NCBI RefSeq assembly: GCF_902170305.1
Contig: NZ_CABHWW010000014.1
Coordinates: 62,001 to 126,000, forward strand
DNA length: 64,000 nt
Reading direction: 5' to 3'
Origin: Yersinia alsatica
GTDB taxonomy: Bacteria; Pseudomonadota; Gammaproteobacteria; Enterobacterales; Enterobacteriaceae
The notes beneath the pieces were generated by a model. That model made no database searches. It saw only the letters and a program-made list of their open reading frames with translations, and was not told the origin of the DNA. Every line of letters begins with the position of its first letter. Positions within the stretch are counted from its first letter, which is position 1. The position numbers were made by a program, and so were the translations under genes. Of the stretch, positions 41,214 through 51,249 are shown piece after piece.

Positions 41214-42490
41214 GTATTCCTACTGAACAGTTCCCTAGTGAATCATTTTCTATAGAACCATTTCCTACTGAACCATTCCCTATTGAACAAATAAGAGCTG
41301 ATTTCCCGCTGCTGAGTCGTCAGGTTAATGGGCAGCCTTTGGTGTATCTGGACAGTGCCGCCAGTGCGCAGAAGCCACAAGTGGTGATCGACCGGGAACT
41401 TAATTTCTATCGTGAGGGTTATGCAGCCGTTCATCGGGGCATTCACACGCTGAGCGCGCAAGCAACGGAACAGATGGAAGCGGTACGTAGTCAGGTTGCC
41501 GACTTTATTAATGCCGCATCTGCCGAAGAAATTGTGTTTGTTAAGGGCACGACTGAGGCCATCAATCTGGTGGCTAACAGCTATGGCCGCCATAGTCTGA
41601 AAGCGGGCGACAGCATTATCATCACCGAAATGGAGCATCACGCTAATATTGTGCCCTGGCAGATGCTGGCAACCGATCTGGGCGTCGAAATTCGGGTATG
41701 GCCGTTAACCGCAACAGGTGAGCTGGCGTTAAGTGCGTTGGCAGGCTTGATTGATGACACTACGCGGCTACTGGCGATTACCCAGGTTTCCAATGTGCTG
41801 GGAACGGTTAATCCTATCAAACAGATGGTCGCGCAGGCCAAAGCGGCTGGCTTGGTGGTGCTGGTGGATGGCGCGCAAGCTATCATGCATCAGAGTGTCG
41901 ATGTGCAGGATTTGGGTTGTGATTTTTATGTCTTCTCTGGGCACAAGCTGTATGGGCCGTCGGGCATTGGCATCTTGTATGGCAAGAGTGCTCTGTTACA
42001 ACAAATGCCACCTTGGGAAGGCGGCGGCTCGATGATCAAAACCGTGAGTCTGACTCAAGGCACCACGTTTGCCGATGCGCCATGGCGCTTTGAAGCTGGC
42101 TCTCCCAATACCGCGGGAATTATGGGGCTTGGCGCGGCAATCAGTTATGTGAATCAGTTGGGGCTTGCCTCTATCCAGCAATATGAGCAATCACTCATGC
42201 AGTATGCATTGCAGCAGTTGGGGCAGATCCCGAGCCTGAAAATCTATGGTCCGGCAAAACGGGCCGGGGTGATTGCCTTCAACCTTGGCCCACATCATGC
42301 TTATGATGTGGGGAGCTTCCTTGATCAATACGGCATTGCTATTCGCACCGGGCATCATTGCGCGATGCCGCTGATGTCATTCTATCAGGTGCCTAGTATG
42401 TGCCGTGCATCACTGGCGCTTTATAATACCCCGGAAGAAGTCGATAGACTGGTGAGTGGGTTACAACGCATCGAAAAATTGCTGGGCTAA
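41210..42490 (+). CDS. sufS: Cysteine desulfurase SufS
   Basis: A 426-aa PLP enzyme that takes sulfur from cysteine as a persulfide. Seen: [13 protein letters not shown] near residue 45, the PLP lysine in [11 protein letters not shown], and the catalytic cysteine in [11 protein letters not shown]. It is about 20 residues longer than E. coli SufS (406). The extra N-terminal residues come from a tandem 15-bp repeat (41219-41290) coding FP(T/S/I)E(Q/P/S)-like pentapeptides. An intrinsic terminator follows at 42519. Confidence 0.96.
   Translation: MSIPTEQFPSESFSIEPFPTEPFPIEQIRADFPLLSRQVNGQPLVYLDSAASAQKPQVVIDRELNFYREGYAAVHRGIHTLSAQATEQMEAVRSQVADFINAASAEEIVFVKGTTEAINLVANSYGRHSLKAGDSIIITEMEHHANIVPWQMLATDLGVEIRVWPLTATGELALSALAGLIDDTTRLLAITQVSNVLGTVNPIKQMVAQAKAAGLVVLVDGAQAIMHQSVDVQDLGCDFYVFSGHKLYGPSGIGILYGKSALLQQMPPWEGGGSMIKTVSLTQGTTFADAPWRFEAGSPNTAGIMGLGAAISYVNQLGLASIQQYEQSLMQYALQQLGQIPSLKIYGPAKRAGVIAFNLGPHHAYDVGSFLDQYGIAIRTGHHCAMPLMSFYQVPSMCRASLALYNTPEEVDRLVSGLQRIEKLLG
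41219..41290 (+). repeat. 15-bp in-frame tandem repeat at the sufS 5' end
   Basis: Five diverged units of 15 bp (the last is 12), each of the form CCTACTGAACCATTT, encode [20 protein letters not shown] and PIEQ. They add about 20 residues ahead of the conserved [14 protein letters not shown]. Confidence 0.9.
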
Positions 42491-42518
42491 GCGCAGACAG
42501 TTCGCGACAATGCCCCCT

Positions 42519-42557
42519 AAAGCCGACTATCATTTTAAGCAGTCGGCTTTTATTTTA
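42519..42557 (+). terminator. Intrinsic terminator between sufS and sufE
   Basis: Perfect 10-bp stem AAAGCCGACT/AGTCGGCTTT with a 12-nt loop, followed by TTATTTT. It should reduce transcription into sufE. Confidence 0.85.
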
Positions 42558-42562
42558 GTTTT

Positions 42563-42668
42563 TATACCCAATCGATTTTGAGCTGCCGGGAGGCGGTAAC
42601 AAAATGAACTCAGCGACTTGAGTAAATGATGGCAGCCAACACCGCTGCGGCTTGAAAGATGACGGGTA
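42563..42668 (+). repeat. Shortened ERIC-type element between sufS and sufE
   Basis: About 106 bp from TATACCC to GACGGGTA. It contains GAGCTGCCGGGAGGCGG, CGACTTGAGTAAATGATGGCAGCCAACACC and GCGGCTTGAAAGATGACGGGTA, matching ERIC ends with a shortened and diverged middle. Confidence 0.75.
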
Positions 42669-42691
42669 ACTTCAGTAATAGGAAGCATGTT

Positions 42692-43114
42692 ATGGCGGGT
42701 TTGCCAGATAAAGATAAATTGATTCGCAACTTTTCCCGCTGTTTAAATTGGGAAGAGAAATACCTGTATGTGATCGAACTGGGCGCACAGTTGCCGCCGC
42801 TAACTGAGCAACAGCGCCAGCCAGAGAATCTTATTTCTGGTTGCCAGAGCCAGGTTTGGATCGCCATGACCCTTTCACCAACGGGGCAGGTGACTTTTGC
42901 CGGTGACAGTGATGCCGCAATCGTCAAAGGTTTGGTCGCCGTGGTGTTTATTCTCTATCAGGGTTTGACCCCGCAACAGATCGTGGATTTGGATGTTCGG
43001 CCATTTTTTGCAGATTTAGCCTTGAGTCAGCACCTAACGCCTTCGCGCTCTCAAGGGCTTGAAGCGATGATCCGCGCTATTCGTACTAAAGCTGCGGCCC
43101 TAAACGTCGGCTGA
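42692..43114 (+). CDS. sufE: Sulfur acceptor SufE
   Basis: A 140-aa protein that takes persulfide sulfur from SufS and delivers it to SufB, stimulating SufS. I use ATG 42692 ([17 protein letters not shown]), the family start; the in-frame start at 42659 lies in the ERIC end. The acceptor Cys is in [10 protein letters not shown] near residue 51. Length fits E. coli SufE (138). Unlike in E. coli it is 201 bp from sufS, behind a terminator and an ERIC remnant. Confidence 0.95.
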   Translation: MAGLPDKDKLIRNFSRCLNWEEKYLYVIELGAQLPPLTEQQRQPENLISGCQSQVWIAMTLSPTGQVTFAGDSDAAIVKGLVAVVFILYQGLTPQQIVDLDVRPFFADLALSQHLTPSRSQGLEAMIRAIRTKAAALNVG

Positions 43115-43384
43115 TCCGCACCAACATTTTGTGCTTTATTCATAGGTGACTGAGCAATTTTGCGTCATGAGTCACAGTATTAAAATGGTGAAATTTCAGC
43201 AGGTTAAATCGTCCTCCCTGCTGGAAGAAGCATAATAAATTACTTTGTAACACCTTGATTTTTAGAGATATAAATTGCCTTTATAATAAGGGCTGTTACT
43301 ATATGGTGGCCTTATTATTGGCTGCTAAAATTAACGTAGATAGCCGTGTAAACCGAATTTTAAGAAGTGATGTAGGAACTAAGC

Positions 43385-44452
43385 ATGAAACGTGCATTAA
43401 CTTTGATTGGTATGTTATTCGCAACTTGTATGGCGGGAAGTATCACCGCTGCCAATGCGACCGAGTATCCTCTACCTCCAGCCAATAGCCGTCTGATTGG
43501 TGAAAATACTACTTATACCGTTCCAAATGATGGCCGTCCGCTTGAGGCTATTGCTGCCGATTATAAAATCGGTTTGTTGGGGATGCTGGAAGCTAACCCA
43601 GGTGCTGACCCGTATTTGCCATTACCGGGCTCAGTATTAACAATCCCGACCCAGATGTTGCTGCCAGATACCCCACGTGAAGGTATCGTCATCAACCTGG
43701 CTGAGCTGCGTCTTTATTATTACCCTAAAGGCCAGAACAAAGTGATTGTGTACCCTATCGGTATCGGCCAGTTAGGGCGTAATACCCCAACTATGACAAC
43801 GTCTGTCAGCCAGAAAATCCCGAACCCAACCTGGACACCAACAGCGAATATCCGTAAGCACTACTTGGCTGAGGGTGTTACCTTGCCAGCGGTAGTTCCT
43901 GCGGGTCCGGAAAACCCTATGGGTCTGTTTGCCATGCGTTTGGCTGCGGGTGGTGGTGAGTACCTGATTCATGGTACCAACGCCAACTTTGGTATCGGCA
44001 TGCGTGTTAGCTCGGGTTGTATTCGTTTACGCCCAGATGATATTGAAGCGCTGTTCAAATCCGTACCTAAAGGTACTCGCGTCCAGATTATCAATGAGCC
44101 GGTTAAATATTCTGTAGAGCCCGATGGCAAACGTTATGTGGAAGTTCATCAGCCGTTGTCTCGTGTAGACAGTGATGACCCGCAAACCATGCCAATTGCT
44201 ATCAGCAGTAGCTTGCAGAAGTTTATCAACGACAGCCAGACTGATGCACAAGTGGTTCAGGATGCAATTGTACGCCGCGCTGGCATGCCAGTTATCGTCA
44301 CTGTAGGTGAGACTGCCCCTGTGCAAGCTCCGGCTGCTGTAGCGCCTCAGAGCGAGCCTCAGGCACAACCACAGAACGAAGAGCAGCAACCGACTGAAGA
44401 AGCCGCTCCTAAGCTGGTTCAGCCAGGCCCGGTTTACTCCGCCGCCAATTAA
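43385..44452 (+). CDS. ldtE: L,D-transpeptidase LdtE (YnhG)
   Basis: A 355-aa periplasmic enzyme that forms 3-3 (mDap-mDap) cross-links in peptidoglycan. It has a signal peptide (to about residue 25, near ANA), a LysM-like region (about 45-95) and a YkuD catalytic domain (about 100-235) with EYLIHGTNANFGIGMRVSSG immediately followed by the catalytic Cys and IRL. The C-terminal tail is Pro/Gln/Ala-rich and low complexity. Position between sufE and lpp matches ynhG in E. coli. The 270 bp upstream hold no gene that I can support. Confidence 0.94.
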   Translation: MKRALTLIGMLFATCMAGSITAANATEYPLPPANSRLIGENTTYTVPNDGRPLEAIAADYKIGLLGMLEANPGADPYLPLPGSVLTIPTQMLLPDTPREGIVINLAELRLYYYPKGQNKVIVYPIGIGQLGRNTPTMTTSVSQKIPNPTWTPTANIRKHYLAEGVTLPAVVPAGPENPMGLFAMRLAAGGGEYLIHGTNANFGIGMRVSSGCIRLRPDDIEALFKSVPKGTRVQIINEPVKYSVEPDGKRYVEVHQPLSRVDSDDPQTMPIAISSSLQKFINDSQTDAQVVQDAIVRRAGMPVIVTVGETAPVQAPAAVAPQSEPQAQPQNEEQQPTEEAAPKLVQPGPVYSAAN

Positions 44453-44465
44453 GTCTTAGCCGCAC

Positions 44466-44504
44466 CTTTGCCATGGCAGCCAGATGTTTGCCATGGCAAA
44501 GTTT
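44466..44504. terminator. Long inverted repeat after ldtE, probable terminator
   Basis: CTTTGCCATGGCA (44466-44478) and TGCCATGGCAAAG (44489-44501) form a perfect 13-bp stem with a 10-nt loop, then TTT. Each arm also contains the palindrome TGCCATGGCA. Confidence 0.65.
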
Positions 44505-44601
44505 ATAGCGCAGTCGTATTGTGAAATGTGTTGATGAGTGAGTAGTAAAAGGGAAGGGGACATCAAGGAAGGTCACTGTCAGAAACGGGTTTCAGCGAAG
44601 C

Positions 44602-44633
44602 AAAAAAAATGGCGCACAATGTGCGCCATTTTT
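44602..44633 (-). terminator. Intrinsic terminator after lpp
   Basis: On the minus strand AAAAATGGCGCAC/GTGCGCCATTTTT forms a perfect stem with a 3-nt loop, followed by an eight-T run (complement of 44602-44609). Confidence 0.93.
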
Positions 44634-44649
44634 CATTCAGGAAGTAATA

Positions 44650-44898
<249 letters not shown>

Positions 44899-44929
44899 CT
44901 AGATTAAGTTAATCTCCATGTAGCGTTAC

Positions 44930-44962
44930 AAGTATTACACAAAGTTTTTTCGAAAGAGAATA
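44930..44962 (-). promoter_or_regulatory. lpp promoter
   Basis: On the minus strand AAAACTTTGTGTAATACTTG, followed by ACGCTACATGGAGATTAACT in the 5' UTR, matches the E. coli lpp promoter and leader as I remember them. The -10 is TAATAC (complement of 44932-44937). The upstream 60 bp is strongly AT-rich, as expected for this strong promoter. Confidence 0.75.
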
Positions 44963-45145
44963 AATTTTTAGTATTAGAGGGGTTTATTTTGATCGTTCGC
45001 TCAAAGAAGCATCTTGTTTTAAAAAAAAGTTAAAAAAACGAGGCAAAACAGCCGGATTCTTTCAGATAAGTCTTACTGAGAAAAAAACTTTAGCGCTCTT
45101 AGGATAAAGTGGATTTTTCAGAAAGTTTATTTTGCAGTGGTTTAA

Positions 45146-45178
45146 AAAGAAAACGCCGCTATTGAAAGCGGCGTTTTT
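45146..45178 (-). terminator. Intrinsic terminator after pykF
   Basis: On the minus strand AAACGCCGCT/AGCGGCGTTT with loop TTCAAT, then CTTTTT. The plus strand also ends in TTTTT, so it may work both ways. Confidence 0.88.
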
Positions 45179-45206
45179 AATTAGTGCTCTAGCGTGCGGT
45201 TCGGGA

Positions 45207-46619
45207 TTATAAGACGTGCACGGAAGAGGTGTTGGTTGTACCACTTGGAACCAAAGCACCAGAAACCATAACGACAACGTCGCCTTTCTGTGCCAGACCG
45301 CTAGCCAGAGCTGCTTCTTTACCGATGCGATAGAAATCATCCGTTGAAGCAATCTCGTTGACCAACTGAGTGACAACACCTTTGGTCAGAATTAACTGAC
45401 GGGCAGTGGTTTCATTGGTGGTCAGCGCCAGAATAGTGGCTGTAGGGAAGTATTTGCGTACTGATTTAGCAGATTTACCGCCGCCAGTTGCCACAACAAT
45501 CACTTTGGCTTCCAGTTTTTCGGCGGTTTCTACAGCACCACGGCAAACAGCTTCAGTGATACGCATTTTGCGATTGTCATTCAGCGTTTCGATGCGGCTA
45601 GGCATGATACGGTCTGTACGCTCACAGATGGTCGCCATGATGGTCACAGACTCTAATGGGTACTTACCCTTAGCACTCTCACCAGACAGCATCACGGCAT
45701 CTGTACCGTCCAGAATGGCGTTAGCAACGTCGCCTGCTTCTGCGCGGGTAGGGCGTGGGTTCTTGATCATGGAATCGAGCATTTGAGTTGCAGTGATAAC
45801 AACTTTGCGGGCGCGGTTACATTTCTCAATCATCATCTTCTGCGCGAAGATAACTTCTTCTACTGGGATCTCAACACCCAAGTCACCACGGGCAACCATG
45901 ATACCGTCAGAGGCTTCCAGGATTTCGTCGAAGTTATTCAGACCTTCCTGGTTTTCAATTTTAGAGATGATCTGGATGTGCTCGCCACCATGTGCTTTCA
46001 GGTGTTCGCGGATTTCCAATACATCAGAACGTTTACGGATAAAGGATGCCGCAACGAAATCTACGCCTTGCTCACAACCGAAGATCAGGTCAGCTTTATC
46101 TTTTTCAGCCAACGCTGGCAGTTGGATAGACACGCCTGGCAGGTTAACGCCTTTGTTTTCGCCCAAATCACCGTTGTTCAGCACTTTACATACCACAGTG
46201 CTTTCGGTGACTTCAGTCACTTCCATACCGATTAGACCATCGTCAACCAGCACAGTGTTGCCAATTTTCAGGTCAGCAGCGAAGCCAGGGTAGGTCACAG
46301 CAACGATGGTGTTGTTGCCAATAACGCTTTGATCAGTGGTGAAAGTGAAAGTCTGACCTGCAACCAGTGCAGCATCTTTGCCGCCATCCAGTTTCATGGT
46401 GCGGATTTCAGGACCTTTGGTGTCCAGCAAGATACCGGCTTTCAGGCCAGTTTCTGCCATAACAGCACGAATATTCTTGATACGTTGACCATGTTCTTCA
46501 TAGTCACCGTGGGAGAAGTTTAAACGCATAACGTTCATGCCAGCATTCAGCAGCTTCGTCAGCATTTCTTTAGATTCGGTTTTTGGACCGATAGTACAAA
46601 CAATTTTAGTCTTTTTCAT
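45207..46619 (-). CDS. pykF: Pyruvate kinase I
   Basis: A 470-aa glycolytic enzyme, PEP + ADP to pyruvate + ATP, allosterically activated by fructose 1,6-bisphosphate in E. coli. Seen: [19 protein letters not shown], the substrate-site [20 protein letters not shown], the Lys/metal region [15 protein letters not shown] and [14 protein letters not shown], and [19 protein letters not shown]. Length equals E. coli PykF. Located beside lpp as in E. coli, with a Cra-like site upstream, which fits Cra repression of pykF. Confidence 0.98.
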   Translation of the reverse strand: MKKTKIVCTIGPKTESKEMLTKLLNAGMNVMRLNFSHGDYEEHGQRIKNIRAVMAETGLKAGILLDTKGPEIRTMKLDGGKDAALVAGQTFTFTTDQSVIGNNTIVAVTYPGFAADLKIGNTVLVDDGLIGMEVTEVTESTVVCKVLNNGDLGENKGVNLPGVSIQLPALAEKDKADLIFGCEQGVDFVAASFIRKRSDVLEIREHLKAHGGEHIQIISKIENQEGLNNFDEILEASDGIMVARGDLGVEIPVEEVIFAQKMMIEKCNRARKVVITATQMLDSMIKNPRPTRAEAGDVANAILDGTDAVMLSGESAKGKYPLESVTIMATICERTDRIMPSRIETLNDNRKMRITEAVCRGAVETAEKLEAKVIVVATGGGKSAKSVRKYFPTATILALTTNETTARQLILTKGVVTQLVNEIASTDDFYRIGKEAALASGLAQKGDVVVMVSGALVPSGTTNTSSVHVL

Positions 46620-46860
46620 GACGGATTTTTTCTACAAGTTGTGATGGATAAAAAGCGAAAGTTCCGTTACGTACGGCAACGGAGTGGGATCTGATTAGTG
46701 TCTGGTGTAGCGAAACGTTACCAAGAAGCAAAACATTACTAAGAATAGATGACAGTTGCGGAAGTTGAGCGGAAAACTTTAGCACGAGGCTAAACGCATG
46801 ATCGGAGTACGATGGCGTAAATGCGAGTTGTATTTTTTTAGCGTATCTACAGATCAAGAT

Positions 46861-46876
46861 GCTGAAACCATTCAAC
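46861..46876. promoter_or_regulatory. Cra-like site upstream of pykF
   Basis: GCTGAAACCATTCAAC closely resembles the Cra (FruR) consensus GCTGAAWCGNTTCAGC. It is about 245 bp upstream of the pykF start, which is rather far. A weaker candidate GCGAAACGTTAC lies near 46709-46720. Confidence 0.4.
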
Positions 46877-47119
46877 TGAAACGACGGTTCGTATTATAGG
46901 CGGTAAGTAGCCGGAAATGAAATAGAAAACAGAAACTCATTGCCGTTTTTTATAAAAAGGGGCGATTCGTCGCGCAAACACCGAGAATAATGCCTAGTTT
47001 GTTGCGCAACTGCTGTGTGTTTTAACATTTTTTACGAACTTTTTATAATAAATAGCGAAAGTGTCGTGGTCAAAATATAGACAGGTTGCGAGAGATGATA
47101 ACGTCGGGAGGTTGCAGAG

Positions 47120-47196
47120 TGGTGCGTTCTAATGGACTCGAACCATCGACCCCCACCATGTCAAGGTGGTGCTCTAACCAACTGAGCTACGGACGC
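47120..47196 (-). tRNA. tRNA-Val(GAC), copy with two acceptor-stem mismatches
   Basis: 77 nt with encoded CCA; the body is identical to the two copies to its right, anticodon loop TTGACAT, anticodon GAC. The 3' acceptor strand reads AGAACGC instead of CGGACGC, so pairs 7-66 (G-A) and 5-68 (C-A) are broken. It is the last of the three in transcription order. It may be a decaying or less stable copy. Confidence 0.9.
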
Positions 47197-47245
47197 ACAT
47201 TATACTCTTCATTAATCATACTGCGGGTAGTGCCAAAAGTAATGT

Positions 47246-47322
47246 TGGTGCGTCCGAATGGACTCGAACCATCGACCCCCACCATGTCAAGGTGGTGCTC
47301 TAACCAACTGAGCTACGGACGC
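47246..47322 (-). tRNA. tRNA-Val(GAC)
   Basis: 77 nt with encoded CCA. 5' GCGTCCG pairs perfectly with 3' CGGACGC; D loop AGTTGGTTAGA, anticodon loop TTGACAT (GAC), T loop TTCGAGT. It nearly matches E. coli valV/valW from memory. It is the middle gene of a tandem array with 126-bp period. Confidence 0.97.
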
Positions 47323-47371
47323 ACATTATACTCTTCATTAATCATACTGCGGGTAGTGCCAAAAGTAATGT

Positions 47372-47448
47372 TGGTGCGTCCGAATGGACTCGAACCATCG
47401 ACCCCCACCATGTCAAGGTGGTGCTCTAACCAACTGAGCTACGGACGC
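47372..47448 (-). tRNA. tRNA-Val(GAC)
   Basis: Identical in sequence to the copy at 47246-47322 and also with encoded CCA. It is the first of three in transcription order. The spacer to the next copy is identical to the following spacer, so the unit (tRNA plus 49 bp) was duplicated whole. Confidence 0.97.
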
Positions 47449-47660
47449 ATCCTTTATTACTTGCCATCAATGCTGACAGCGGGGACGAATATTAACGAGC
47501 TGCCCGTCTGCTGGCAAGGGGAAAAACATAATATTCACCGCAAACTCACGTAATTGCTGTGCTTTTATCCATTGCGCTGTTTTTTTCTCCATCTTTTTGC
47601 TTTGGTTGGCGCTAATTGTTAGCGGCGATAGCAACAATTAGCGCCAGAGACTTTAAGCCG

Positions 47661-49034
47661 TTAGTGGGCCGCTTTTTGCAGGATAAAAGCGGGCGGCTGT
47701 TTTTGTAGCCAACGAATACGCAGCGCCATCAAAATAGCCGCCGATGTGAGACCAATAACAAACCCTATCCAGAAACCACTTGGCCCCATGGCGGGAACAA
47801 TATAGTCAGTCAGCCCCAGCAGATAGCCACTTGGTAATCCCAGCAACCAATATGCAGTAAAAGTAATAAAGAAGATTGAGCGAGTATCTTTATAACCACG
47901 CAACACGCCACTGCCGATAACCTGAACTGCATCAGATAGTTGATAGATAGCCGCCAGCAGCATTAAGTGGGAGGCCATCATTACCACGGCAGGATTTTTG
48001 TTATACAGCAGAGCAATGTGTTCACGGAAAGTCACGGTAAATATCGCGGTAACGCACGCCAGCATTAAGCCGACCGCGATGCCGGTATAAGATGCAACTT
48101 TAGCTTGCTCAACCGACCCTTGCCCAAGACGGAAGCCGACTCGAATTGTCGCCGCTACACTCAGTGACATCGGCAGCATGAACATGAGTGAGCTGAAGTT
48201 GAGGGCGATTTGGTGCCCAGCCACCGCGACGATACCCAGTGGGGACACCAATAAGGCGACGACGGCAAACAGTGTGACTTCGAAAAACAGTGCTAATGCA
48301 ACCGGCAGCCCCAAACCACCCAAGCGTTTCATCACCTGCCAGTCGGGCATGGCAAAACCTTTTTCTAGCTTGATATCTTGCTGAGAGCGGGCGCGGTTGA
48401 CGTACCAACGCATCATCAGGAACATCACCCAGTAAACGGTGCCGGTTGCCACCCCGCAACCCACGCCTCCTAGGGCTGGCGCACCAAACTTGCCGTAGAT
48501 GAAGATATAGTTAACCGGAATATTCACCAATAACCCAACAAAGCCAATCACCATGCCGGGTTTGGTTTTGGATAATCCTTCGCACTGATTGCGCAGAACC
48601 TGGAAAAATAGGTAGCCGGGCGCACCCCACATAATGGCATGCAAGAAACCCACGGCTTTATCGGCCAGCACCGGATCAATATTATGCATCTGCTTAATAA
48701 CGTGGTCGCTATTATAGAGCACCACCATAATGAGCAGCGAAACACACAATGCCAGCCAAAAACCTTGTCTGACTTGATGCGCAATCTGATTCCGCCGTCC
48801 GGAGCCATTGAGTTGAGCAACCGTCGGGGTCAGCGCCAATAATAGTCCGTGGCCAAATAAAATAGCGGGTAACCAAATTGAGGTACCAACAGCCACGGCG
48901 GCCATATCCGTTGCACTGACAGAGCCGGCCATAATTGTGTCAACCACGCCCATGGCTGTTTGCGATAATTGCGCGATGACAACGGGAATAGCGAGAGCCA
49001 ATAAGCTACGCGCTTCTACAATATACTTCTGCAC
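47661..49034 (-). CDS. mdtK: MATE multidrug efflux pump MdtK
   Basis: A 457-aa inner-membrane Na+/H+-coupled exporter of fluoroquinolones and cationic dyes (NorM family) with about 12 hydrophobic segments in two homologous halves. I use GTG 49034 (reads [18 protein letters not shown]), which has AAGG upstream and matches the Yersinia family start. The in-frame ATG six codons earlier (49052) lacks a ribosome binding site. Motif [14 protein letters not shown] near residue 25 is typical. Divergent from ribE, as in E. coli. Confidence 0.94.
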   Translation of the reverse strand: MQKYIVEARSLLALAIPVVIAQLSQTAMGVVDTIMAGSVSATDMAAVAVGTSIWLPAILFGHGLLLALTPTVAQLNGSGRRNQIAHQVRQGFWLALCVSLLIMVVLYNSDHVIKQMHNIDPVLADKAVGFLHAIMWGAPGYLFFQVLRNQCEGLSKTKPGMVIGFVGLLVNIPVNYIFIYGKFGAPALGGVGCGVATGTVYWVMFLMMRWYVNRARSQQDIKLEKGFAMPDWQVMKRLGGLGLPVALALFFEVTLFAVVALLVSPLGIVAVAGHQIALNFSSLMFMLPMSLSVAATIRVGFRLGQGSVEQAKVASYTGIAVGLMLACVTAIFTVTFREHIALLYNKNPAVVMMASHLMLLAAIYQLSDAVQVIGSGVLRGYKDTRSIFFITFTAYWLLGLPSGYLLGLTDYIVPAMGPSGFWIGFVIGLTSAAILMALRIRWLQKQPPAFILQKAAH

Positions 49035-49108
49035 GTATGCACCTTTTATCATTTTAATAGTGATTATTTATCGTGCGATTTACGACAAATAAAGCAATGG
49101 GAAATAAA

Positions 49109-49236
49109 TATAGCCAAAGTAATTGGAGTTACAGGTAGACAGCAAGCGAACGAATCCCGATGGAGCTTACTCAAGTAAGTGATTCGGGGGAGTGAGCGTA
49201 GCTAACACCCCTGTAACTTCAAGTACAAAGGGTATA
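49109..49236 (+). repeat. ERIC element, best preserved in the window
   Basis: 128 bp from TATAGCC to GGGTATA. The central GAATCCCGATGGAGCTTACT and AAGTAAGTGATTCGGGGGAG form the long inverted core that standard ERIC primers target, with flanks AATTGGAGTTACAGG and CTGTAACTTCAAGTAC. It lies between the divergent mdtK and ribE genes and fills about a third of that gap; the rest shows no gene and no FMN riboswitch. Confidence 0.88.
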
Positions 49237-49383
49237 AAGATTGTACCTACTCGCCAAGCTTAATCAATGAAATACCACGGAAGTGCCTTTTTCGTCTAAG
49301 TGGTTTGGTTTTCCTTATCTTCTGAGGCAAAATCAAGACATAGCATTTTTCTTTCTATAGATAACAGATAAGAGGCATGGCGT

Positions 49384-50037
49384 ATGTTTACAGGTATTGT
49401 GCAAGGCACCGCGCCAGTGGTTGCAATCGAGGAAAAATCCAACTTCCGCACCCATGTGGTGGAAATGCCGAGTGAGCTATTGCCTGAATTAGCTTTAGGC
49501 GCTTCTGTGGCCCACAATGGCTGCTGTCTGACAGTGACTGAAGTGAATGGGAATCGGGTCAGTTTTGATTTAATGAAAGAAACGCTGCGTATTACTAATC
49601 TGGGGGATATTAAGGTTGGTGACGTGGTTAATCTGGAGCGGGCCGCTAAATTCAGTGATGAAATTGGTGGGCATCTTATGTCCGGGCATATTATTTGTAC
49701 TGCTGAAATTGCCAAGATATACACCTCAGAAAATAACCGCCAGATCTGGTTCCGCATGCCCAGTGATGATTTAATGAAATATGTACTGCATAAAGGTTTC
49801 ATTGGTATTGATGGTATTAGCCTGACTATCGGTGAAGTCGTGGGGAATCGTTTCTGTGTGCATTTGATCCCCGAAACACTGGCGCGGACCACATTAGGTA
49901 AAAAGCGCTTAGGGCATCGGGTTAATATCGAAATAGATCCACAGACCCAAGCGGTAGTTGACACTGTCGAGCGAGTTTTGGCACAGCGCGATATTGCTAC
50001 TGCGGCAGCAGCAGTAGAAAAAACTGTGCGGAGCTAG
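49384..50037 (+). CDS. ribE: Riboflavin synthase alpha chain
   Basis: A 217-aa enzyme that dismutates two 6,7-dimethyl-8-ribityllumazine molecules into riboflavin. Two homologous lumazine-binding repeats are visible: the first begins [16 protein letters not shown], the second near residue 98 with [15 protein letters not shown]. The motif [12 protein letters not shown] is in the first and [14 protein letters not shown] in the second. Often called ribC in E. coli. It is convergent with cfa. Confidence 0.96.
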   Translation: MFTGIVQGTAPVVAIEEKSNFRTHVVEMPSELLPELALGASVAHNGCCLTVTEVNGNRVSFDLMKETLRITNLGDIKVGDVVNLERAAKFSDEIGGHLMSGHIICTAEIAKIYTSENNRQIWFRMPSDDLMKYVLHKGFIGIDGISLTIGEVVGNRFCVHLIPETLARTTLGKKRLGHRVNIEIDPQTQAVVDTVERVLAQRDIATAAAAVEKTVRS

Positions 50038-50046
50038 CTAACAGAG

Positions 50047-50081
50047 AGCAAAGCAGGGGGCTAATGGCCCGCTGCCTTGCT
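50047..50081. terminator. Imperfect hairpin between ribE and cfa
   Basis: AGCAAAGCAGGGGGCTA pairs with TGGCCCGCTGCCTTGCT with two mismatches and a wobble. It lies between convergent stops, but neither side has a good T run. Confidence 0.5.
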
Positions 50082-50097
50082 AACTTAAGAGAAGAGA

Positions 50098-51249
50098 TTA
50101 ACGAGCAACCCGAATACCGCCTTCGACACCATTTGGGCTGAATAATACTTGCCACAATTGAATGTCTCTGGCGCGGAATGCACCCGCACAGGCATTCAGA
50201 TAATAGCTAAACATCCGCTGAAATCGTGGTGAATAGTTTTCTGCCAGACTTGGCCATGCAGCTTGAAAACGTTCATACCATGCCATCAGTGTTCGGTCAT
50301 AGTCTGCACCGAAATTATGCCAGTCTTCCATGATGAAATAAGGTTCGCTGGCGTTGGCAATATGCTTCACTGACGGTAGGCAGCCATTGGGGAAAATATA
50401 CTTATTAATCCACGGATCAATACTGAGATCAGTACGATTGGCGCCAATGGTATGTAACAGGAATAAACCATCAGGTTTTAGATTGCGATTTACCACATCA
50501 AAATAGGTGTGATAATTCTTCGGCCCGACGTGCTCGAACATCCCAACAGAAACGATGCGGTCGAATTGTTCATTTAAGTCACGATAATCTTGCAGCAAAA
50601 TCGTGACATCCAACCCTTCGCAGCGTTTTTGCGCCAATTTTTGCTGTTCAGCAGAAATGGTGACACCGGTGACAGACACCCCGAAGTGACGGGCGGCATA
50701 AGCGGCAAGCCCACCCCAACCACAACCAATATCCAGCAGCTTCATACCCGGAGCTAATTGCAGTTTCTCGCAGATCATCTGCAATTTATTTTCCTGCGCT
50801 TGCTCAAGTGTGGTGGCATCTTTCCAGTAGCCACAAGAATATTGCATATTGGGATCGAGCATTAAGCTGAATAAGTCATTACCCAAGTCATAATGTTCTT
50901 TACCGACAATCCAGGCTCTTTTCTTTGATTGCAAATTGATAATGCGAGCAGCGGCAATACGTAAAGTATCTTTGAGATGATGTGGCAGTTGTTTTTCCAA
51001 GCCGGCTCTGAGTACTCGCTGGAAGAAAATATCCAGGCGGTCGCACTCCCACCAGCCATCCATATAACTCTCACCTAATGCCAAAGATCCTTCTTGTAAT
51101 ACCCGCTTAAAAAAGTCTGGGTTATTAACTCTAATGTCGAAGGGGCGTGAGCCATTGATTTCAATATCAGCCCGAGTCAGCATTTCTTGCACAATGCGGA
51201 ACCACGGATTTTCTTGAATACTCTGGTCTTCAATACAGGATGAACTCAT
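50098..51249 (-). CDS. cfa: Cyclopropane-fatty-acyl-phospholipid synthase
   Basis: A 383-aa SAM-dependent methyltransferase that converts unsaturated acyl chains of membrane phospholipids to cyclopropane rings, typically on entry to stationary phase. Seen: an N-terminal lipid-binding region, the SAM motif LLDIGCGWGGLAAYAA near residue 172, VGMFEHVGPKNYHTYF and the substrate/bicarbonate region LLHTIGANRTD. Length matches E. coli Cfa (382). The 384-bp upstream gap to punC holds an ERIC-end-like fragment around 51364-51415 and a hairpin at 51433-51456, but no gene. Confidence 0.96.
   Translation of the reverse strand: MSSSCIEDQSIQENPWFRIVQEMLTRADIEINGSRPFDIRVNNPDFFKRVLQEGSLALGESYMDGWWECDRLDIFFQRVLRAGLEKQLPHHLKDTLRIAAARIINLQSKKRAWIVGKEHYDLGNDLFSLMLDPNMQYSCGYWKDATTLEQAQENKLQMICEKLQLAPGMKLLDIGCGWGGLAAYAARHFGVSVTGVTISAEQQKLAQKRCEGLDVTILLQDYRDLNEQFDRIVSVGMFEHVGPKNYHTYFDVVNRNLKPDGLFLLHTIGANRTDLSIDPWINKYIFPNGCLPSVKHIANASEPYFIMEDWHNFGADYDRTLMAWYERFQAAWPSLAENYSPRFQRMFSYYLNACAGAFRARDIQLWQVLFSPNGVEGGIRVAR

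Noticed and set aside
45062-45379. A 105-codon minus-strand ORF overlapping the end of pykF
   Set aside because: It lies in another frame of pykF and across its terminator; no family features.
47086-47553. A 155-codon plus-strand ORF with three repeated segments
   Set aside because: It is the antisense of the three tRNA-Val genes and their spacers; the repeat is the tRNA array, not a protein.
49035-49383. FMN riboswitch before ribE
   Set aside because: No RFN-type conserved segments; the gap holds an ERIC element. In E. coli the RFN element is at ribB, not here.
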